Assembly (NCBI GenBank): GCA_963576725.1
Contig: OY755252.1
Span: 42,611,552 to 42,675,551 of the forward strand
Origin: Azorinus chamasolen
Taxonomy: Eukaryota; Mollusca; Bivalvia; Cardiida; Solecurtidae
Direction: 5' to 3'
DNA length: 64,000 nucleotides
Shown here: piece by piece, positions 9,630 through 21,014 of the stretch
Position numbering within the stretch: the first letter of the stretch is position 1
Layout of the letters: every line of letters begins with the position of its first letter
Program-made: the position numbers and the translations under genes
The notes under the pieces: model-generated
Databases searched by the model: none
Seen by the model: the letters and a program-made list of their open reading frames with translations, nothing else
What the model was told of the DNA's origin: nothing

Positions 9630-10170
9630 CAAATTTAGTCAAGAACCTAGATTCGGGGACTCATTATGCAAATGACCACTGTTAACCAAGGTTCTCAGAA
9701 AAATCTATGATCTTGACTTAGACCGTATAGGATTCCACTGAGAACTTAGGCCACCATTCCAGAACCTAAGTAGAGAATTTAGGATCTCGGAACTATTTAT
9801 AAACGCTCCGACGGAAAACTGGAATCTCGTTTGATTTGAGACTACGGTAAAACTCCTCTAACCCGGACGGTAAATTTAGTATAAATATCGGTATTTGAGA
9901 CAGGTGGCAGTTTAATGCAAGGCGAAGGTCATGCAGAAAAATCCCCTAGGAGCTTTCTGCATGACTTTCACCCTGCATTAAACAACCATCTGCCTAAAAG
10001 TATCTATAATCTTCTCTATTAAAATTCCGGTTTAGAGAGGCTTTACTGTATAAGGTTTTAGACTAGACCCTTTGTTCTTGGCATTATTGTACTAATGGCC
10101 ACGGAAAACCTAGGTAATCAAAGATCCAAGCTTTGTGTCGAGAACCTAGGATCTCCGAACTATTGACCAC
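9630..10170. repeat. Repeat with GAACCTAG motifs, hosting a D MITE
   Basis: GAACCTAGATTCGG, AGAACCTAAG, TTTAGGATCTCGGAACTATT and, beyond the D element, AGAACCTAGGATCTCCGAAC and TATTGACC recur. This looks like an older element now interrupted by family D copy 2. Its boundaries are not resolved. Confidence 0.45.
9843..10050. mobile_element. Family D MITE, copy 2
   Basis: It starts TACGGTAAAACTCCTCTAAC and ends TTTAGAGAGGCTTTACTGTA. The core CAGGTGGCAGTTTAATGC and CCTGCATTAAACAACC flank AGAAAAATCCCCTAGGAGC. 208 bp, TA-bounded. Confidence 0.8.
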
Positions 10171-10289
10171 ACGTCATGTAATACAAGGGAACCGCTAAAG
10201 AACCAAGGAAACGTAAAGCCTGATTCTGTATTACCACTTTCCCTAATGCGTATTCATTAAAAAATAATGGCACGCTATTGGCGGTTGGA

Positions 10290-10410
10290 TGAATACCTTT
10301 GCAAAAACAGTGTGGATCCAGATTAGACGTCGATTAACTCGACGTCTCATCAGGATCCAAACTGTTTGACATCATGATTGCATTTTGGTAGACAAATTGA
10401 TCATGGTTTG
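10290..10410 (-). mobile_element. Family G MITE, copy 6
   Basis: The hairpin at 10301-10370 is GTGTGGATCCAGATTAGACG and TCGATTAACTCGA, then GTCTCATCAGGATCC, AAACTGTTTG. The outer arms are weak. Confidence 0.65.
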
Positions 10411-10433
10411 AATTTTGAGAAAGTAATACATTG

Positions 10434-10625
10434 TACAGTATAACCTCTCTTAACCGGAATTCTAGTAGATAAGAATTTAGATACTTTTAGGCAGGTGGCT
10501 GCTTAATGCAGAGTGAAAGTCATGCAGAAAGCTCCTAGACTTTCACCCTGCATTAAGCTGCCACCTGTCTCCAAGACCGATATTCATATTAAATTTAACG
10601 GCCGGTTAAGAGAGGTTTTACTGTA
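10434..10625. mobile_element. Family D MITE, copy 3
   Basis: Ends are TACAGTATAACCTCTCTTAA and TTAAGAGAGGTTTTACTGTA. The core has lost one side of its apex: AGAAAGCTCCTAGACTTTC goes straight into the right arm. 192 bp. It lies 75 bp from copy 4. Confidence 0.85.
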
Positions 10626-10700
10626 CTCGAAAAATTCTGCAGGCTAAAGCTTACGGATTTAGGTAAAATACGCAATCACCACATTTTAACTATTACCCTA

Positions 10701-10908
10701 TACAGTAAAACCTCTCTTAACCGGCAGTTAAATTTAGTGTGAATATCGGTCTTGGAGACAGGTGGCAGCTTAATGCAGGGTGAAAGTCATGCAGAAAGCT
10801 CCTAGAGGAGCTTTCTGCATGACTTTCACCCTGCATTAAGCAGCCACCTGCCTAAAAGTATCTAAATTATTATCTACTAGAATTCCGGTTAAGAGAGGTT
10901 ATACTGTA
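10701..10908. mobile_element. Family D MITE, copy 4 (near-perfect)
   Basis: Ends are TACAGTAAAACCTCTCTTAA and TTAAGAGAGGTTATACTGTA. The core palindrome runs unbroken from ACAGGTGGCAGCTTAATGC through AGCTCCTAGAGGAGCT to GCATTAAGCAGCCACCTG with fully paired arms of about 48 bp. It is the best reference for family D. Confidence 0.9.
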
Positions 10909-12307
10909 TATAAATCGAGTTACGAAGCGCCCATGCTGTTAATCCGTCAGGAAAAAAACTTTATTGTTGTTGCATTCACTATGGACATATTTTGAAGCCA
11001 CCCAATGTGTTTGATAAATTTGAAATGTTGTTATATTTTTCTCTATTCTGATGGTACATGTACATATTTATGTCTACCAGTGTCCGATTTAACGTCACCT
11101 ACAATTACTCTTGACCGTGATAGCCAAGCTCGTCTCATCCGAAAGTTTCTTTTTTATGAAATGCATTTCATTGTTTTTCCAAACATCTATTATTGCTTGT
11201 TTCCTTAATTGTAAGACACGCGAACTACACATGATTTGCAGTTTCCAAGGAGAAAAAACAAATGATCGCTTATTCAAGTGAAAATGGTTATTCTACATCA
11301 CTAAATGAACTGAACTGCGTTTTTACCTGTAAATGAAACACTACATCATGCGCTTAAAACGAATACGCAAATATAAGACGAATGAACTGTCACTGAAGCC
11401 TATCAGTAATGTAATTACGCCAAATTGAAAATGGAGATTTACTAATATGTATTACAATAAGAATTAGCACTATATTTCCCTACAGATTGAATGACTGAAT
11501 GAAGGAAGGAAGGAAATGGAAGGAAGAAAGGAAGTACATATAAAGCAATAACGAACGAAAGCATGCTTTTTATATGAAGAAACACATATTTGACATCGAA
11601 TGTAATATTGCAAGGACTTATCAAGGCAGACTCGTGTCAACATTTACCTTTGTGTTAAACTCAGGTACCGAGAGTATAAAAATTAAGATTTGTATAATAA
11701 TATACATATTTATGTTTGCCTCAACTGGCTGGAAACTCGAATCGGAATAATTCGAGCTAGTTTCCTGGCAGATTTTTATTTGGTCGAAATAAATATTGAA
11801 AGGAATTTTATCGTATAAAGACAGAATACAATTGACATCATACAAAACTCCATCTATTGTGAACCCTCAATAAAAATAAAATAGTAATATTTACTAACAG
11901 TTGTCCTGTAACTTGTAACGACTACATTTCTTTCTCAAGCGCTGTTTTTTCTGTAAACATGTCTCATGTGTGCGAATGCGTGTAGTTGTAGCACGACATA
12001 TCGTGAGAGAAAACGTAGCTCGACACACTTTTCTTATTCGTCCAATGAAAACTATTTCAACGGATACCGATGAAGCTGGATTGAACCGGAAACTAACACG
12101 GGGTAGAAGAAAAGATAAGATACACCCAATTTCGTAAAAAATGTCCAATTTATCCTATATTTGTTTGTCCGCATATTGAGAGTTTTCGCCGTTTCCAGTG
12201 AGTTAAATGTCTATTTTGTAGAGTTACGTCGCATCTTTTATATTAGTCTGTTTCTTTGTTTTCAGCCTTGACCATCATGGCGTATTAATAATAGAATGTA
12301 GTCTTTT
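10909..12307. other. No gene seen; GGAA microsatellite
   Basis: Several 60-84 codon frames overlap on both strands without recognisable domains. A GAAGGAAGGAAGGAAATGG stretch at about 11,500-11,536 is a degenerate GGAA repeat. Confidence 0.35.
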
Positions 12308-12333
12308 TAATAATAATAATAATAATAATAATA
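12308..12333. repeat. (TAA)n microsatellite
   Basis: About nine uninterrupted TAA/AAT triplets. Confidence 0.9.
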
Positions 12334-12404
12334 CTAATATAAACAACCTATGTGCAGCTTTTATTCTGCAGTTTTAACGTTCTGTTAAAAATAGACTAGA
12401 TGCC

Positions 12405-12501
12405 AGGCAGGAGATGTTGCAAAGGCATAACCGTAGTCTGATCTGGGTCTGCTCTATTTGCAAAGGTGTAGAAAGGTGTATTTGCTTGGAAAACGGGTTA
12501 A
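12405..12501. mobile_element. Half of a family C MITE
   Basis: GTAGTCTGATCTGGGTCTGC and TCTATTTGCAAAGGTGTAG form one hairpin arm. It is followed by TGGAAAACGGGTTAA. The left half is absent. Confidence 0.6.
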
Positions 12502-12639
12502 GTTGAAATACACATAAATATGACCACACGCGTGTCAATGTTTTACTCAACCGCATTATCGCGTTCTATATACTGACACCTGTGGTAAATGTTCCAGCCA
12601 TTTCCCTATGGAGAAATATAAAAGGTTTGTACACATCGT

Positions 12640-12873
12640 TTTATGACAAACACTTTTTTCACGTTTTTGCAGGTTAGACCAGGATCAGACGGTTCCTGTA
12701 GGACTCATCTGATCCGGATCTTCTCTGTTTGCCTATGTAGTGGTACAATCTGATGCAACAGTTTCGACCATGGACACAAAATCCTATGTTTATATGCCAT
12801 AACAAAACCTCATCTAAGTAAAATTCGTAGTGTATTTATTTCTTACATGACTATTCATTATGTAAGGGGTTAA
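12640..12873 (+). mobile_element. Family C MITE, degenerate
   Basis: Hairpin arms are GGTTAGACCAGGATCAGACG and CATCTGATCCGGATCTTC, with apex GGTTCCTGTAGGACTC. The right arm holds TTATTTCTTACATGACTATT and ends AAGGGGTTAA. Confidence 0.65.
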
Positions 12874-13307
12874 CATAGATATAAGCACATGTGAACAAGG
12901 TATTCAACCGTGTTATCGCAATCTATATACTGACGCCTGAGGTAAATAGTGAAGTTATTACTCTATGGAGAAAATATAACGGGGCTTATACACATTATAT
13001 TTCATCCTTTGAGAATGCTTTATTTTAAAAGTCGATTGGTCCATCGTTGTATAAAAGTAGATTATATTAAGCATGCAAGGGTATAGTTTGTCTGATGAGT
13101 TTGAATGATAAACAGTAGAGACCCTGCTCAAAGGGTTAATGTGGCAGCCCTCTGATCTAGCTAGGACCACACTGTTTGCAAATATCAGAACATCTATTTG
13201 CCATATTCAAGGTTTAATAATAAAACACAAAACAGCGTGTAAAATAATCACACAGTATTCTAGCTTCTCGATTGATGTACAGTTCACACACGACTTGTTT
13301 CTAAATT
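12874..13307. other. No gene seen
   Basis: AT-rich. CTGATCTAGCTAGGACCACA near 13,150 weakly resembles a hairpin arm. Nothing else is supported. Confidence 0.3.
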
Positions 13308-13450
13308 AACCCTTACAACGCCGAATGTTCAAATGGACTATTCTAAATTGTTAAGCCTTGTGTGAATATTCAGGTGTTTTTCTTAAGAAATGTGTAACGT
13401 GACAAAAAATGCAGATTCTGATGATTCTCTAGATTCTTCCTCTTAAGGTT
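13308..13450 (+). mobile_element. Family L element, copy 1
   Basis: TTAACCCTTACAACGCCGAA and TTCAAATGGACTATTCTAAA match, inverted, the family L copy near 59.85 kb. The left end has the TTAACCC form; the right boundary is unclear. Confidence 0.5.
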
Positions 13451-13554
13451 CAAGCTGTTTGACTATCCAAAAGATATTGAAAAGTAGGAACACATGACAA
13501 CAGATTGTATTTTGCAAGTTGGTGATAAATTTAATCATTATCAGGCTGTAGAAG

Positions 13555-13767
13555 TACAATAGAACATGCCCTATGCGATCATTCATTTAGTGATAATGGG
13601 ATGTTTCTTTTTAAAGCAGATGGCTGCTTAATGCAAGGTCAAAGTAATGCGGAAAGCTCCTATATGAGCTTTTTTGTATTACTTTGATCTGTATTAAGCT
13701 ACCGCCTGCCTTACTGACCCATAACAATACCTCTTTTTGGTGACAGCTTAATGCACGTTCTTCTGTA
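13555..13767. mobile_element. Family E MITE, copy 3
   Basis: Ends are TACAATAGAACATGCCC and GTTCTTCTGTA. The core GATGGCTGCTTAATGC..GAAAGCTCCTATATGAGC..GTATTAAGCTACCGCC has scattered mismatches. It stops 9 bp before the adjoining B element. Confidence 0.75.
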
Positions 13768-13776
13768 TATGCATCC

Positions 13777-14027
13777 TTAACCCTTTCCCTCATATAAACG
13801 TGTTTTCACGCATTTGCAAACAGAGTAGACCCAGATCAGACGGCTCCTAGAGGAGTCGTCTGATCCGGGGGTCTGCTCTGTTTGCTAATAGAATTTGATA
13901 GATCTGTTTCTTTACTTTCTAAAATGGCTACAATGGTCCACCTCCATAATTTATTATACCAATTTTGACCATGTATATTCAATGGGTATTTATATTTGGG
14001 TTTAACATAGAACAGGGAAAGGGTTAA
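13777..14027 (+). mobile_element. Family B MITE, copy 3
   Basis: TTAACCCTTTCCCTCATATA opens it and AACAGGGAAAGGGTTAA closes it (251 bp). The hairpin (13,817-13,886) pairs TTTGCAAACAGAGTAGACCC with GGGTCTGCTCTGTTTGC around GGCTCCTAGAGGAGTC. It is followed by the B arm TTTCTTTACTTTCTAAAATG. Confidence 0.85.
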
Positions 14028-14069
14028 ACTCCAGTCAGATGCAAGGTTAACTTACACCAGATTTGTTAA

Positions 14070-14175
14070 AGCTTGTGAGAAAGTATTGTCAAACAGACAG
14101 GATCCTAACGAGACGCCGAGTTAATCGGAGTCTTATTTGTGTCTAAACTGTTTGCAAATGACATTTAGCGTACCC
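14070..14175 (+). mobile_element. Family G MITE, copy 7
   Basis: Hairpin 14,089-14,156: CAAACAGACAGGATCCTAAC, GAGACGCCGAGTTAATCGG, then GTCTAAACTGTTTGC. TGTGAGAAAGTATTG precedes it as in other G copies. Confidence 0.65.
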
Positions 14176-14480
14176 AAGATTAAAGAATGCGATACAATAG
14201 TTTTGCAACAGTTCTGTAAGTTCCAACTGAAACTGTATACTAGAAACTTTCCGAAACATTACTTCGGTTCTCAACAGACACGGCAATAAGATATATATTT
14301 TTCAGCGGCTAGCTGTCTATTTTCACTTTTGTTCTAGTTTTCCACCAATCAGAAACTATGTTGCATTGTAATTTGCATATGACCTACTAGTATTTTGTAG
14401 TAAACCGTATTTTCATTAGTTAATCCCTTGACTGGCATACAGCCTTTTTATAATGCCTCTACACATGGCCAAACTGAATG

Positions 14481-14570
14481 TAGGACGTTTCGGCCTAGGA
14501 AGTTTCGCCCCGGATGTTTCGGCCCAGGACGTTTTGGCCATCTATTTATTTGGCCTAGGACGTTTCGGCA
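14481..14570. repeat. GGACGTTTCGGCC degenerate tandem motif
   Basis: AGGACGTTTCGGCCTA recurs about five times with variation (GGAAGTTTCGCC, GGATGTTTCGGCC, GGACGTTTTGGCC). It is GC-rich against an AT-rich background. A 64-codon frame across it reflects the repeat, not a gene. Confidence 0.7.
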
Positions 14571-14599
14571 AAAATTGAAAATTTGTATTAAAAAGCAAA

Positions 14600-16084
14600 A
14601 ATTTAATAATCAAAATCATTAAATAACTATCTATATGTTAAATATTGATATGTGGTCCATTTATTTTGGTTTATACAGATTAGGATATCATCTAAGCAGG
14701 TGACATATTCACACGTACTCAACCTTGGGTACAAGGAGTGATAAAGAGGTGCTTTCAAATACAATAGTCACATTGTTTAGTCATTAAAACAGCCCCAGGC
14801 CACATAACACATTACTAATGATTTACTATTCCATTCAGTTTTGATTTTGGTCTTGGTCCAAACTATTTGCCACTCACTTTATGCTTTTTGTTTTTTTTTA
14901 GTCAAAATGTTGTTTAGTTCAACTTTTGGTGGATTCAAATACATGTACAATACTGTATTCACATAGTTGTTTATTACCATGACCAGTAAAACAATATGAA
15001 TTATTTATTACTTTGGTCATTATCAAAACTAGAGTATATAATACATAAACAACATTACTGAGTAAAACTATATAGATCTATTATCCTCAAAAGGTGTGGA
15101 TCAATTTTGACTATTCAATTTTTGGTGTGCCATACTTTATATCAGTTCCTAACCCATTATCGTACTTATCACCTCATGGTAATGATTGCTGAGCATTATT
15201 GCCAGTTTGCCAAAACCACTATTAAACTTTTAAACGTTCATTATCATCTTGCTATCAATTTAATACCACATTTGATCACATCCATTTTGACGAACAGGTA
15301 GTTTGCCAAAACCACCATAATTCACAGGCAATGCTATAGGAAATAAAGAAGAAATGTTGTTAAGTATATTAGAGTAGTGGCATTTATAGTATTAATTACT
15401 ATCCCCGACCACAGCACCAATTAAGGCTCTGGTTGTTCGCTCTCTGTGATATAAAGCTACTTACTGAAGGCTATTGTTACGGCTCTATCACCTGGGGCTT
15501 TGGATCGAGTAGTAGGTTGAGATTGCTAAGTTTATATTGTTTTAAAAATACATGTAGATTCAGTTAATGGTGTCACTAATGATGATGCACACACGTCGAT
15601 TAATGCGTTGATCCAGGCTATAGATAAATACCGTTCTTTAAGTAATTACAGACTCTGCACAAACAAAAACTAAATTCTGTATGCTTTCTTTAAAGTGTAT
15701 TCAATTAGTTATCTTCATATCAATATAAATATACGTGCTTTCAAGTAATTTTTTATAATAGGTAAAATGAAGAACTAACTTCAGATAGTTTTAAAACAAT
15801 ACTTTGACATTGTACATTTTAATAGTGATTTCCTATAAAAGTAACTTGATTTTTTTTCCATAATTGCTTATTCTACTCTAAGTCATTTCCATTGCATGCT
15901 TCTCTGCTAGTATAATAACAAGCAACCCTTCATAGATCTATTCCCTGTACTAACAGAATCTCCAAACATTGAAATTAAGTTGGCAGAGATTTAATATTAT
16001 TATTGTTTTGTACATTATGTCAATATTTGAATGCCGCTGAATATCTTTTTAAAAGATATTTCTTGTTTCTAATAAAAACAACAA
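14600..16084. other. No gene seen
   Basis: About 1.5 kb of AT-rich sequence with no recognised element or coding segment. A 64-codon frame at 15,107 has no recognisable domain. Confidence 0.4.
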
Positions 16085-16640
16085 GGTTATGTAAATACGC
16101 TTATAGATGTATTAAACTACTTACATAACAACTGGGCCATGTTCCCTTTAACTATCGAACAAATCCTATAACATTATGTAAGGTACGTTCATAAGATAAA
16201 CAACATGTTCTTTCATAATACTATTGAACTGGCTTTATAACATTATGCAAGATGCGTGTACAAAATGAACTATACGTACTTAAATAACAACTAAGATTTC
16301 CCTATTACCTACGAACTAATTCTATTACATTATGTAAGATACGTTTACAAAATAACCTACATGTACTTACATAGCATTATTCAAGATGCGTTTATGAATT
16401 AAACTACATGTTCTTACATAACAAGTGAAAAGATTTCCGTATTATTGATGAACTGGTTTTTGGTATCATGCAACCTTCTTTCAAAAATTGACAACATGTC
16501 CTTATTATTGATAAACTAATTCTGTTTCGGTATGCAAGATACGTGTATTTATTAAACAACATACAAAAAATGACAACATTTCCTTATTATCGATGACCTA
16601 ATTCTAATATATTATGGAAGACATATTATATCAAAATACG
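16085..16640. repeat. Degenerate ~100-bp tandem array
   Basis: The words TAACATTATGTAAGATACGT, ACTACATGTTCTTACATAAC and TTTCCCTATTA..GA.GAACTAATTCT return in order about five times, with period varying between roughly 85 and 110 bp. The copies are strongly diverged, so the array is old. Confidence 0.65.
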
Positions 16641-16768
16641 TAGACAAACTGACACGTTACTGGTGAACTACTTTCAGACAATATTGACCTTTATTCAATA
16701 GTAACTCCGGGAACGACCGCAGTATATTTTTCTTATTATTCCGAGTCAATGTTTCTTCCAATTTCTTT

Positions 16769-16850
16769 TGTAACCCTTTCCCCCTGTTAAACGCATTGTT
16801 GCGCCTTTGCAAACAGGGCATATCCAGATCAGACGGCGCCTACATGATTA
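16769..16850 (+). mobile_element. Left half of a C/B-type MITE
   Basis: GTAACCCTTTCCCCCTG, then TTGCGCCTTTGCAAACAGGG and ATATCCAGATCAGACGGCGCC. The element breaks off at the apex. Confidence 0.6.
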
Positions 16851-17149
16851 TATATCAATGGAATTTATTAAGTAATGTGTACATTTAATGTAAAATACCG
16901 TCTAAGAGACGACTGTATTATAGAGTGTAAAACCGTTTTTGTTTCTGTTTTTGGTGTCATTGCTGTCATAGTCACAACACAGACTTGTGCGATGTTTTAT
17001 AACATTTTTAATTTTTTAAGATAATTCAGATATATTGTGTGATTAGTTTGACTGACTGCCAAATAACCGTAATTGTCCGTAATTGAATATTCCAGCATTA
17101 TCTAGTGATATAAGCTTTGAAGCACAACTATCAATGAGTACATGATTTC
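16851..17149. other. No gene seen
   Basis: AT-rich, with no supported feature. Confidence 0.3.
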
Positions 17150-17330
17150 AGAGTTACAGATAAAGGTGCGTACTCAAACACGAACCTCGCCATAATATGT
17201 TGCGACCAATCTTTAGAATCCTCTCTTGGAGATGATTCTAAGAGTGGTCGCAATATAGGGTTTAGTGGAGAAATAAAGAAGTTATTCTTGAAAATGTTTT
17301 TACTATACGCATCTTATCTGAACCTCTGAG
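17150..17330. mobile_element. Family N hairpin element
   Basis: The hairpin at 17,194-17,258 is ATATGTTGCGACCAATCTTT and AGAATC, then GATTCTAAGAGTGGTCGCAA with TATAG. Flanks ACAGATAAAGG and GAAAATGTTTTTAC..GCATCTTATC resemble those of the family N copy at 63.04-63.18 kb. Its right flank merges into the 32-bp satellite. Confidence 0.65.
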
Positions 17331-18034
17331 CACATCATCTTTTCTTATCTGTTTTCTCTGGGCACATCATCTTTTCTTAACTGTTTTCTCTGAGCACATC
17401 ATCTTTTCTTATCTGCTTTCTCTGAGCACATCATCTTTTCTGATCTATTTTCTCTGAGCACATCATCTTTTCTTATATATTTTCTCTGAGCACATCATCT
17501 TTTCTTATCTATTTTCTCTGAGCACATCATCTTTTCTTATCTATTTTCTTTGAGCACATCATCTTTTCTTATCTGTTTGCTCTGAGCACATCATCTTTTC
17601 TTATCTGTTTGCTCTGAGCACATCATCTTTTCTTATCTGTTTTCTCTGGGCACATCATCTTTTCTTATCTGTTTGCTCTGAGCACATCATCTTTTCTTAT
17701 CTGTTTGCTCTGAGCACATCATCTTTTCTTATCTATTTTCTCTGAGCACATCATCTTTTCTTATCTGTTTTCTCTGGGCACATCATCTTTTCTTATCTGT
17801 TTGCTCTGAGCACATCATCTTTTCTTATCTGTTTTCTCTGAGCACATCATCTTTTCTTATCTGTTTTCTCTGAGCTGAGCACATCATCTTTTCTTATCTG
17901 TTTGCTCTGAGCACATCATCTTTTCTTATCTGTTTGCTCTGAGCACATCATCTTTTCTTATCTGTTTTCTCTAAGCACATCATCTTTTCTTATCTATTTT
18001 TTCTGAGCCCATCATCTTTTCTTATCTAATTTCT
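17328..18034. repeat. 32-bp satellite array, ~22 copies
   Basis: The unit begins GAGCACATCATCTTTTCTTA and continues TCTGTTTTCTCT (32 bp). Copies alternate among variants ending TGTTTTC, TATTTTC and TGTTTGC. A 5-bp GAGCT duplication near 17,872 breaks the phase once. It has no spacers and no coding potential. The first copy follows ATCTTATCTGAACCTCTGAG, an N-family flank, which suggests the array grew from that sequence. Confidence 0.95.
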
Positions 18035-18374
18035 AGCACCTGACATGTGTTAGCATTTCTAATACTGAAACAATGAAGTCTTTTTTATCATTTTATTTAT
18101 CATATCATCATGTACAGTATGTTTCAGTTAAGTGCAGATACAATATTTACTTATTACATAGTATCAACACAAAACTATACACTCTGGTATTGTCCAGTTT
18201 TTTGACCTGTCAAAATTCAAATAATCATACGCTTGCTGAACATGCCATATACAATGTATAGCTTCAGCTGATATCGATTGTTTCCACTAATAAAAGCTTT
18301 CCTACTTCATTCTCAGTGTTGTTATACCTTCTGATCCTTCGAGATCATGAATTTCAGTACTTCTTGTTCTGAAA

Positions 18375-18500
18375 ATTGAATACCGCTTAAGCCGGTGCTA
18401 GGGGGCGTGAGCAGTGTTGCACTTTCAATTACTGCTCATGAACAGACTCAATAAAACCGAGTCTGCAATTTTCTCTTTTTGTGTTGCAATTTTTGCTTTC
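18375..18500 (+). repeat. Dispersed repeat R2, copy 1
   Basis: GGTGCTAGGGGGCGTGAGCA, ACTGCTCATGAACAGACTCA and CCGAGTCTGCAATTTTCTC match a copy at 39.2 kb in the same orientation. A short inverted pair CAGACTC..GAGTCTG lies inside. The family is unknown to me. Confidence 0.75.
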
Positions 18501-19149
18501 GGGGGATCACCACCCTTCAGAATTTTTGATTTATTCCAGTACATGTATGTGCATTGTAAATCTCGTGAAAAACGTTTGAAACACAGATTTACCGAAGCTA
18601 AATAAATCCTTTCAGTGACGTAGGAATATTCACACTTTGACAGGTAAAAAAACACAGGACAATATGGATTTAAGTTTCATATGAAACGGAGACCAAAACA
18701 TATTTGAGAAGTTTATATAAACGTTTTTATTTCATGCATATACCGGTAAGGCATTTGGTAGGTGTACCAAAAACGATAGTGAGCAGAAACGGACGTTAAT
18801 CAACACAACCCCCCCCCCCCCCCCCCCCAAAACAAAATGATTGACTGTACTGGCATTCCCAAAACAAATAACGCACATTTCTGCCGTTTGACCACAGAAA
18901 TTACACACAGATGTGTTAACTATTGAATGTTTGAATAATTCTTTATTAATTCTAACAATACTCATAAAGTACTTATAATTGAAGTTTCTAAATTTATTAT
19001 CTTCTGTACACTTATAAGGTACACTAAAAAATGGATACAGTTTTTTTTCACTTAAGTATGTTTTGCATGCACTTTACCACTGTATTTGCCATTGTCGTTG
19101 TTGTAGATTAGTCGGAGAGGGGATACGTTTATCTACACTGTTTGTCTTT
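18501..19149. other. No gene seen; poly-C tract
   Basis: Nothing coding is supported. A 20-base C run sits at 18,809-18,828 and is likely to be unreliable in length. Confidence 0.4.
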
Positions 19150-19385
19150 TAGGGTGGGAATGGAATATGTGTGAGGTTTGGCGCCCTTAAACCGTTTAAC
19201 CCCCAGTGAATTTTGTCACTGACCGTTCCAAGGCGGTACTTCAATCTCCTCCCTGTTAATTGTTTGCTATCTCTTTGTGCGTCTATTTGTGTCTTTTATA
19301 TACATGTACATTTGCTGTCTGTGGTCGTGGTGCTGTTCGGGCGGTTGTGTGTTTTGTATGCGGCGTTTCAAGTATTACTAATACA
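19150..19385. repeat. Dispersed repeat R1, copy 1
   Basis: AGGGTGGGAATGGAAT, TTGTCACTGACCGTTCCAAG, TTTGTGCGTCTATTTG and GCTGTTCGGGCGGTTGTG match a copy at 47.10-47.34 kb in the same orientation, about 80% by eye. Here it lies just beyond the 3' side of the minus-strand LINE relic, so it could belong to a LINE tail or be independent. Confidence 0.75.
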
Positions 19386-19559
19386 TGTATTTCAATTTTA
19401 TATCATCTTGATTCAGTAAATATACCCATTTTTGGTTTTGTTTCATGTCTACTTTGACGTGTTTTATTTGGTGAACATATAAAAATTGTTTACTCTGTTT
19501 GCAGCAAGTAGGTTGTCTAGTTTATCTTTTATTGGAGAGTTTAAGTGTTTATGTTACTT

Positions 19560-20260
19560 TAGCACTTTACGAACTCTTTTCGGATGTTGTTTATCAATGA
19601 CATGTTCTTCAAATAGTCATGTCTAGATATACTATAAACGAACTGGGTATCTTCGAATGAGCACGGTTGCTGATATCGTTTATCATATATTTCTTCAAAG
19701 GGTTTAAAGCCTTTGTTCAGTCAGGTTTGGTAAAATAAGGGAGTGTCTGCTGAACAAGTACATGAGTTATTCCAAATAACAGTTTGATGTGTTACTTGTT
19801 GAAAATCCTCTAGCATGATATTTCTCCATGTGATGATAATATCTTTAAAAAAAGGATTTATTGAAAATACTATTTAGGTATTTTTCTACAAGATTACTTT
19901 CAAATATCAAGTTATTTCCATATTTGTTTAGTCCCTTGTAATATATGCATTTTCAAGGTTTCAATTCCTTTGTTGTATTATTCGTTTGATCCAGCTACAT
20001 TTTAAAGAATTCATAATCTTTTAAATATCAATTATTTGTACGCCCCCGTCTTCGTATTTCTGTATGACTATGTCTTTTTAATTTTGCAGGTTTATTACTC
20101 CACAGAAATTCATATACGATGCTATTTATTTGTTTAATTGTATTTTGTGTTGGGGTTCTTAAGACAGTGAAAGGGTACGCTCGTTTATCATTTGGGGTAA
20201 TGCCAATAAAGTCTGCTAACTCCATTATCTGCCCTAAGTTTTACTAATATTCGATCAGTT
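19560..20260 (-). mobile_element. L1-like LINE relic, reverse transcriptase C-terminal part
   Basis: Minus-strand translation between 20,225 and 20,040 gives INSIVYEFLWSNKPAKLKR, matching the FLW.GKP.KIKR block after the reverse-transcriptase core of L1/Tx1-type non-LTR elements. After a frameshift it continues GGVQIIDI, a stop, then LKCSWIKRI (family pattern GGL...DI..F..ALK..WI.R). Further on come GNNLIFESN, TPLFYQT, a stop, LNKGFKPFEEIYDKRYQQP and YLKNMSLINNIRKEF, also in family order. At least two frameshifts and several stops make it dead. It is truncated at its 5' side near 20,260. Confidence 0.8.
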
Positions 20261-20267
20261 CCAGCTA

Positions 20268-20394
20268 TTGAGAAACTAGTGATCCAGTGTCAAACAGTTT
20301 GGAACCTGATGAGACACCAAGTTATTCGGCGTCTCATCTGGATCAAAGCTGTTTGCAAATGTCAGTTATGACGCGCTTAGCATAATAAGGGTCA
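20268..20394 (+). mobile_element. Family G MITE, copy 8
   Basis: TTGAGAAACTAGTGATCC leads into the hairpin (20,291-20,355): CAAACAGTTTGGAACCTGAT, GAGACACCAAGTTATTCGG, AAAGCTGTTTGC. The right arm is GCGCTTAGCATAATAAGGG. Confidence 0.75.
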
Positions 20395-20635
20395 ATTAGT
20401 AACTACTGCGCATGTCCAATCAAACAAACACGACTATTAATCATTATATTAGAGGGGACGGGAGGTTAGATTGATAGTGTAGAATAATGAAGCATCCGGA
20501 TAACACACCCGTATATATGCTTAATTGGTTTGTTAACTGATCTCACAGTTCCGAAAGATGTTTAATGTGTATTAAACGTGTTGATAAATGTGTTTAATCG
20601 GCGTAAATTGCGGCATTGATATGAAATCAAATATC
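20395..20635. other. No gene seen
   Basis: AT-rich spacer between two G copies. Confidence 0.3.
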
Positions 20636-20760
20636 TCAACCCTTTGCATGTAAAATGCGACTTGACTCCCATTTGCAAACTGCTTGAATCCAGATGAAAC
20701 ACCGAGAAACTCGGCATCTCATCATGATCCAAGCTATTTGATACCCGGTCAATGGTTTCT
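20636..20760 (-). mobile_element. Family G MITE, copy 9 (reversed)
   Basis: CAACCCTTTGCATG and GCGACTTGACTCCCATTTGC precede the hairpin GCAAACTGCTTGAATCCAG, GAAACACCGAGAAACTCGG, GATCCAAGCTATTTG. CCCGGTCAATGGTTTCTC follows, the complement of the G left arm. Confidence 0.7.
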
Positions 20761-21014
20761 CAAATGTTTGATGGAATCGGAAGTAAATGAAAAAGAATCA
20801 GCAAATAAGAGATCGAGCAGACAGTATTTTTTTCAGCACAAGAATGGTTAATATGCATCTACGTTTGTTAGACAGCATTAAGAATGATATATAACCCTAT
20901 ATGAACATCTAAACGACCCTGTAGCCTTTACAGACGGTATCGGATTACAGCAGGACACACGTCAACCCCTGTACGTATATCAAACCATGTTTGGACGAAC
21001 TAAAGGTTGATTGG

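Noticed and set aside
17328..18034. CRISPR-like regular repeats
   Set aside because: The 32-bp units are directly adjacent with no spacers, and the sequence is animal; this is a satellite.
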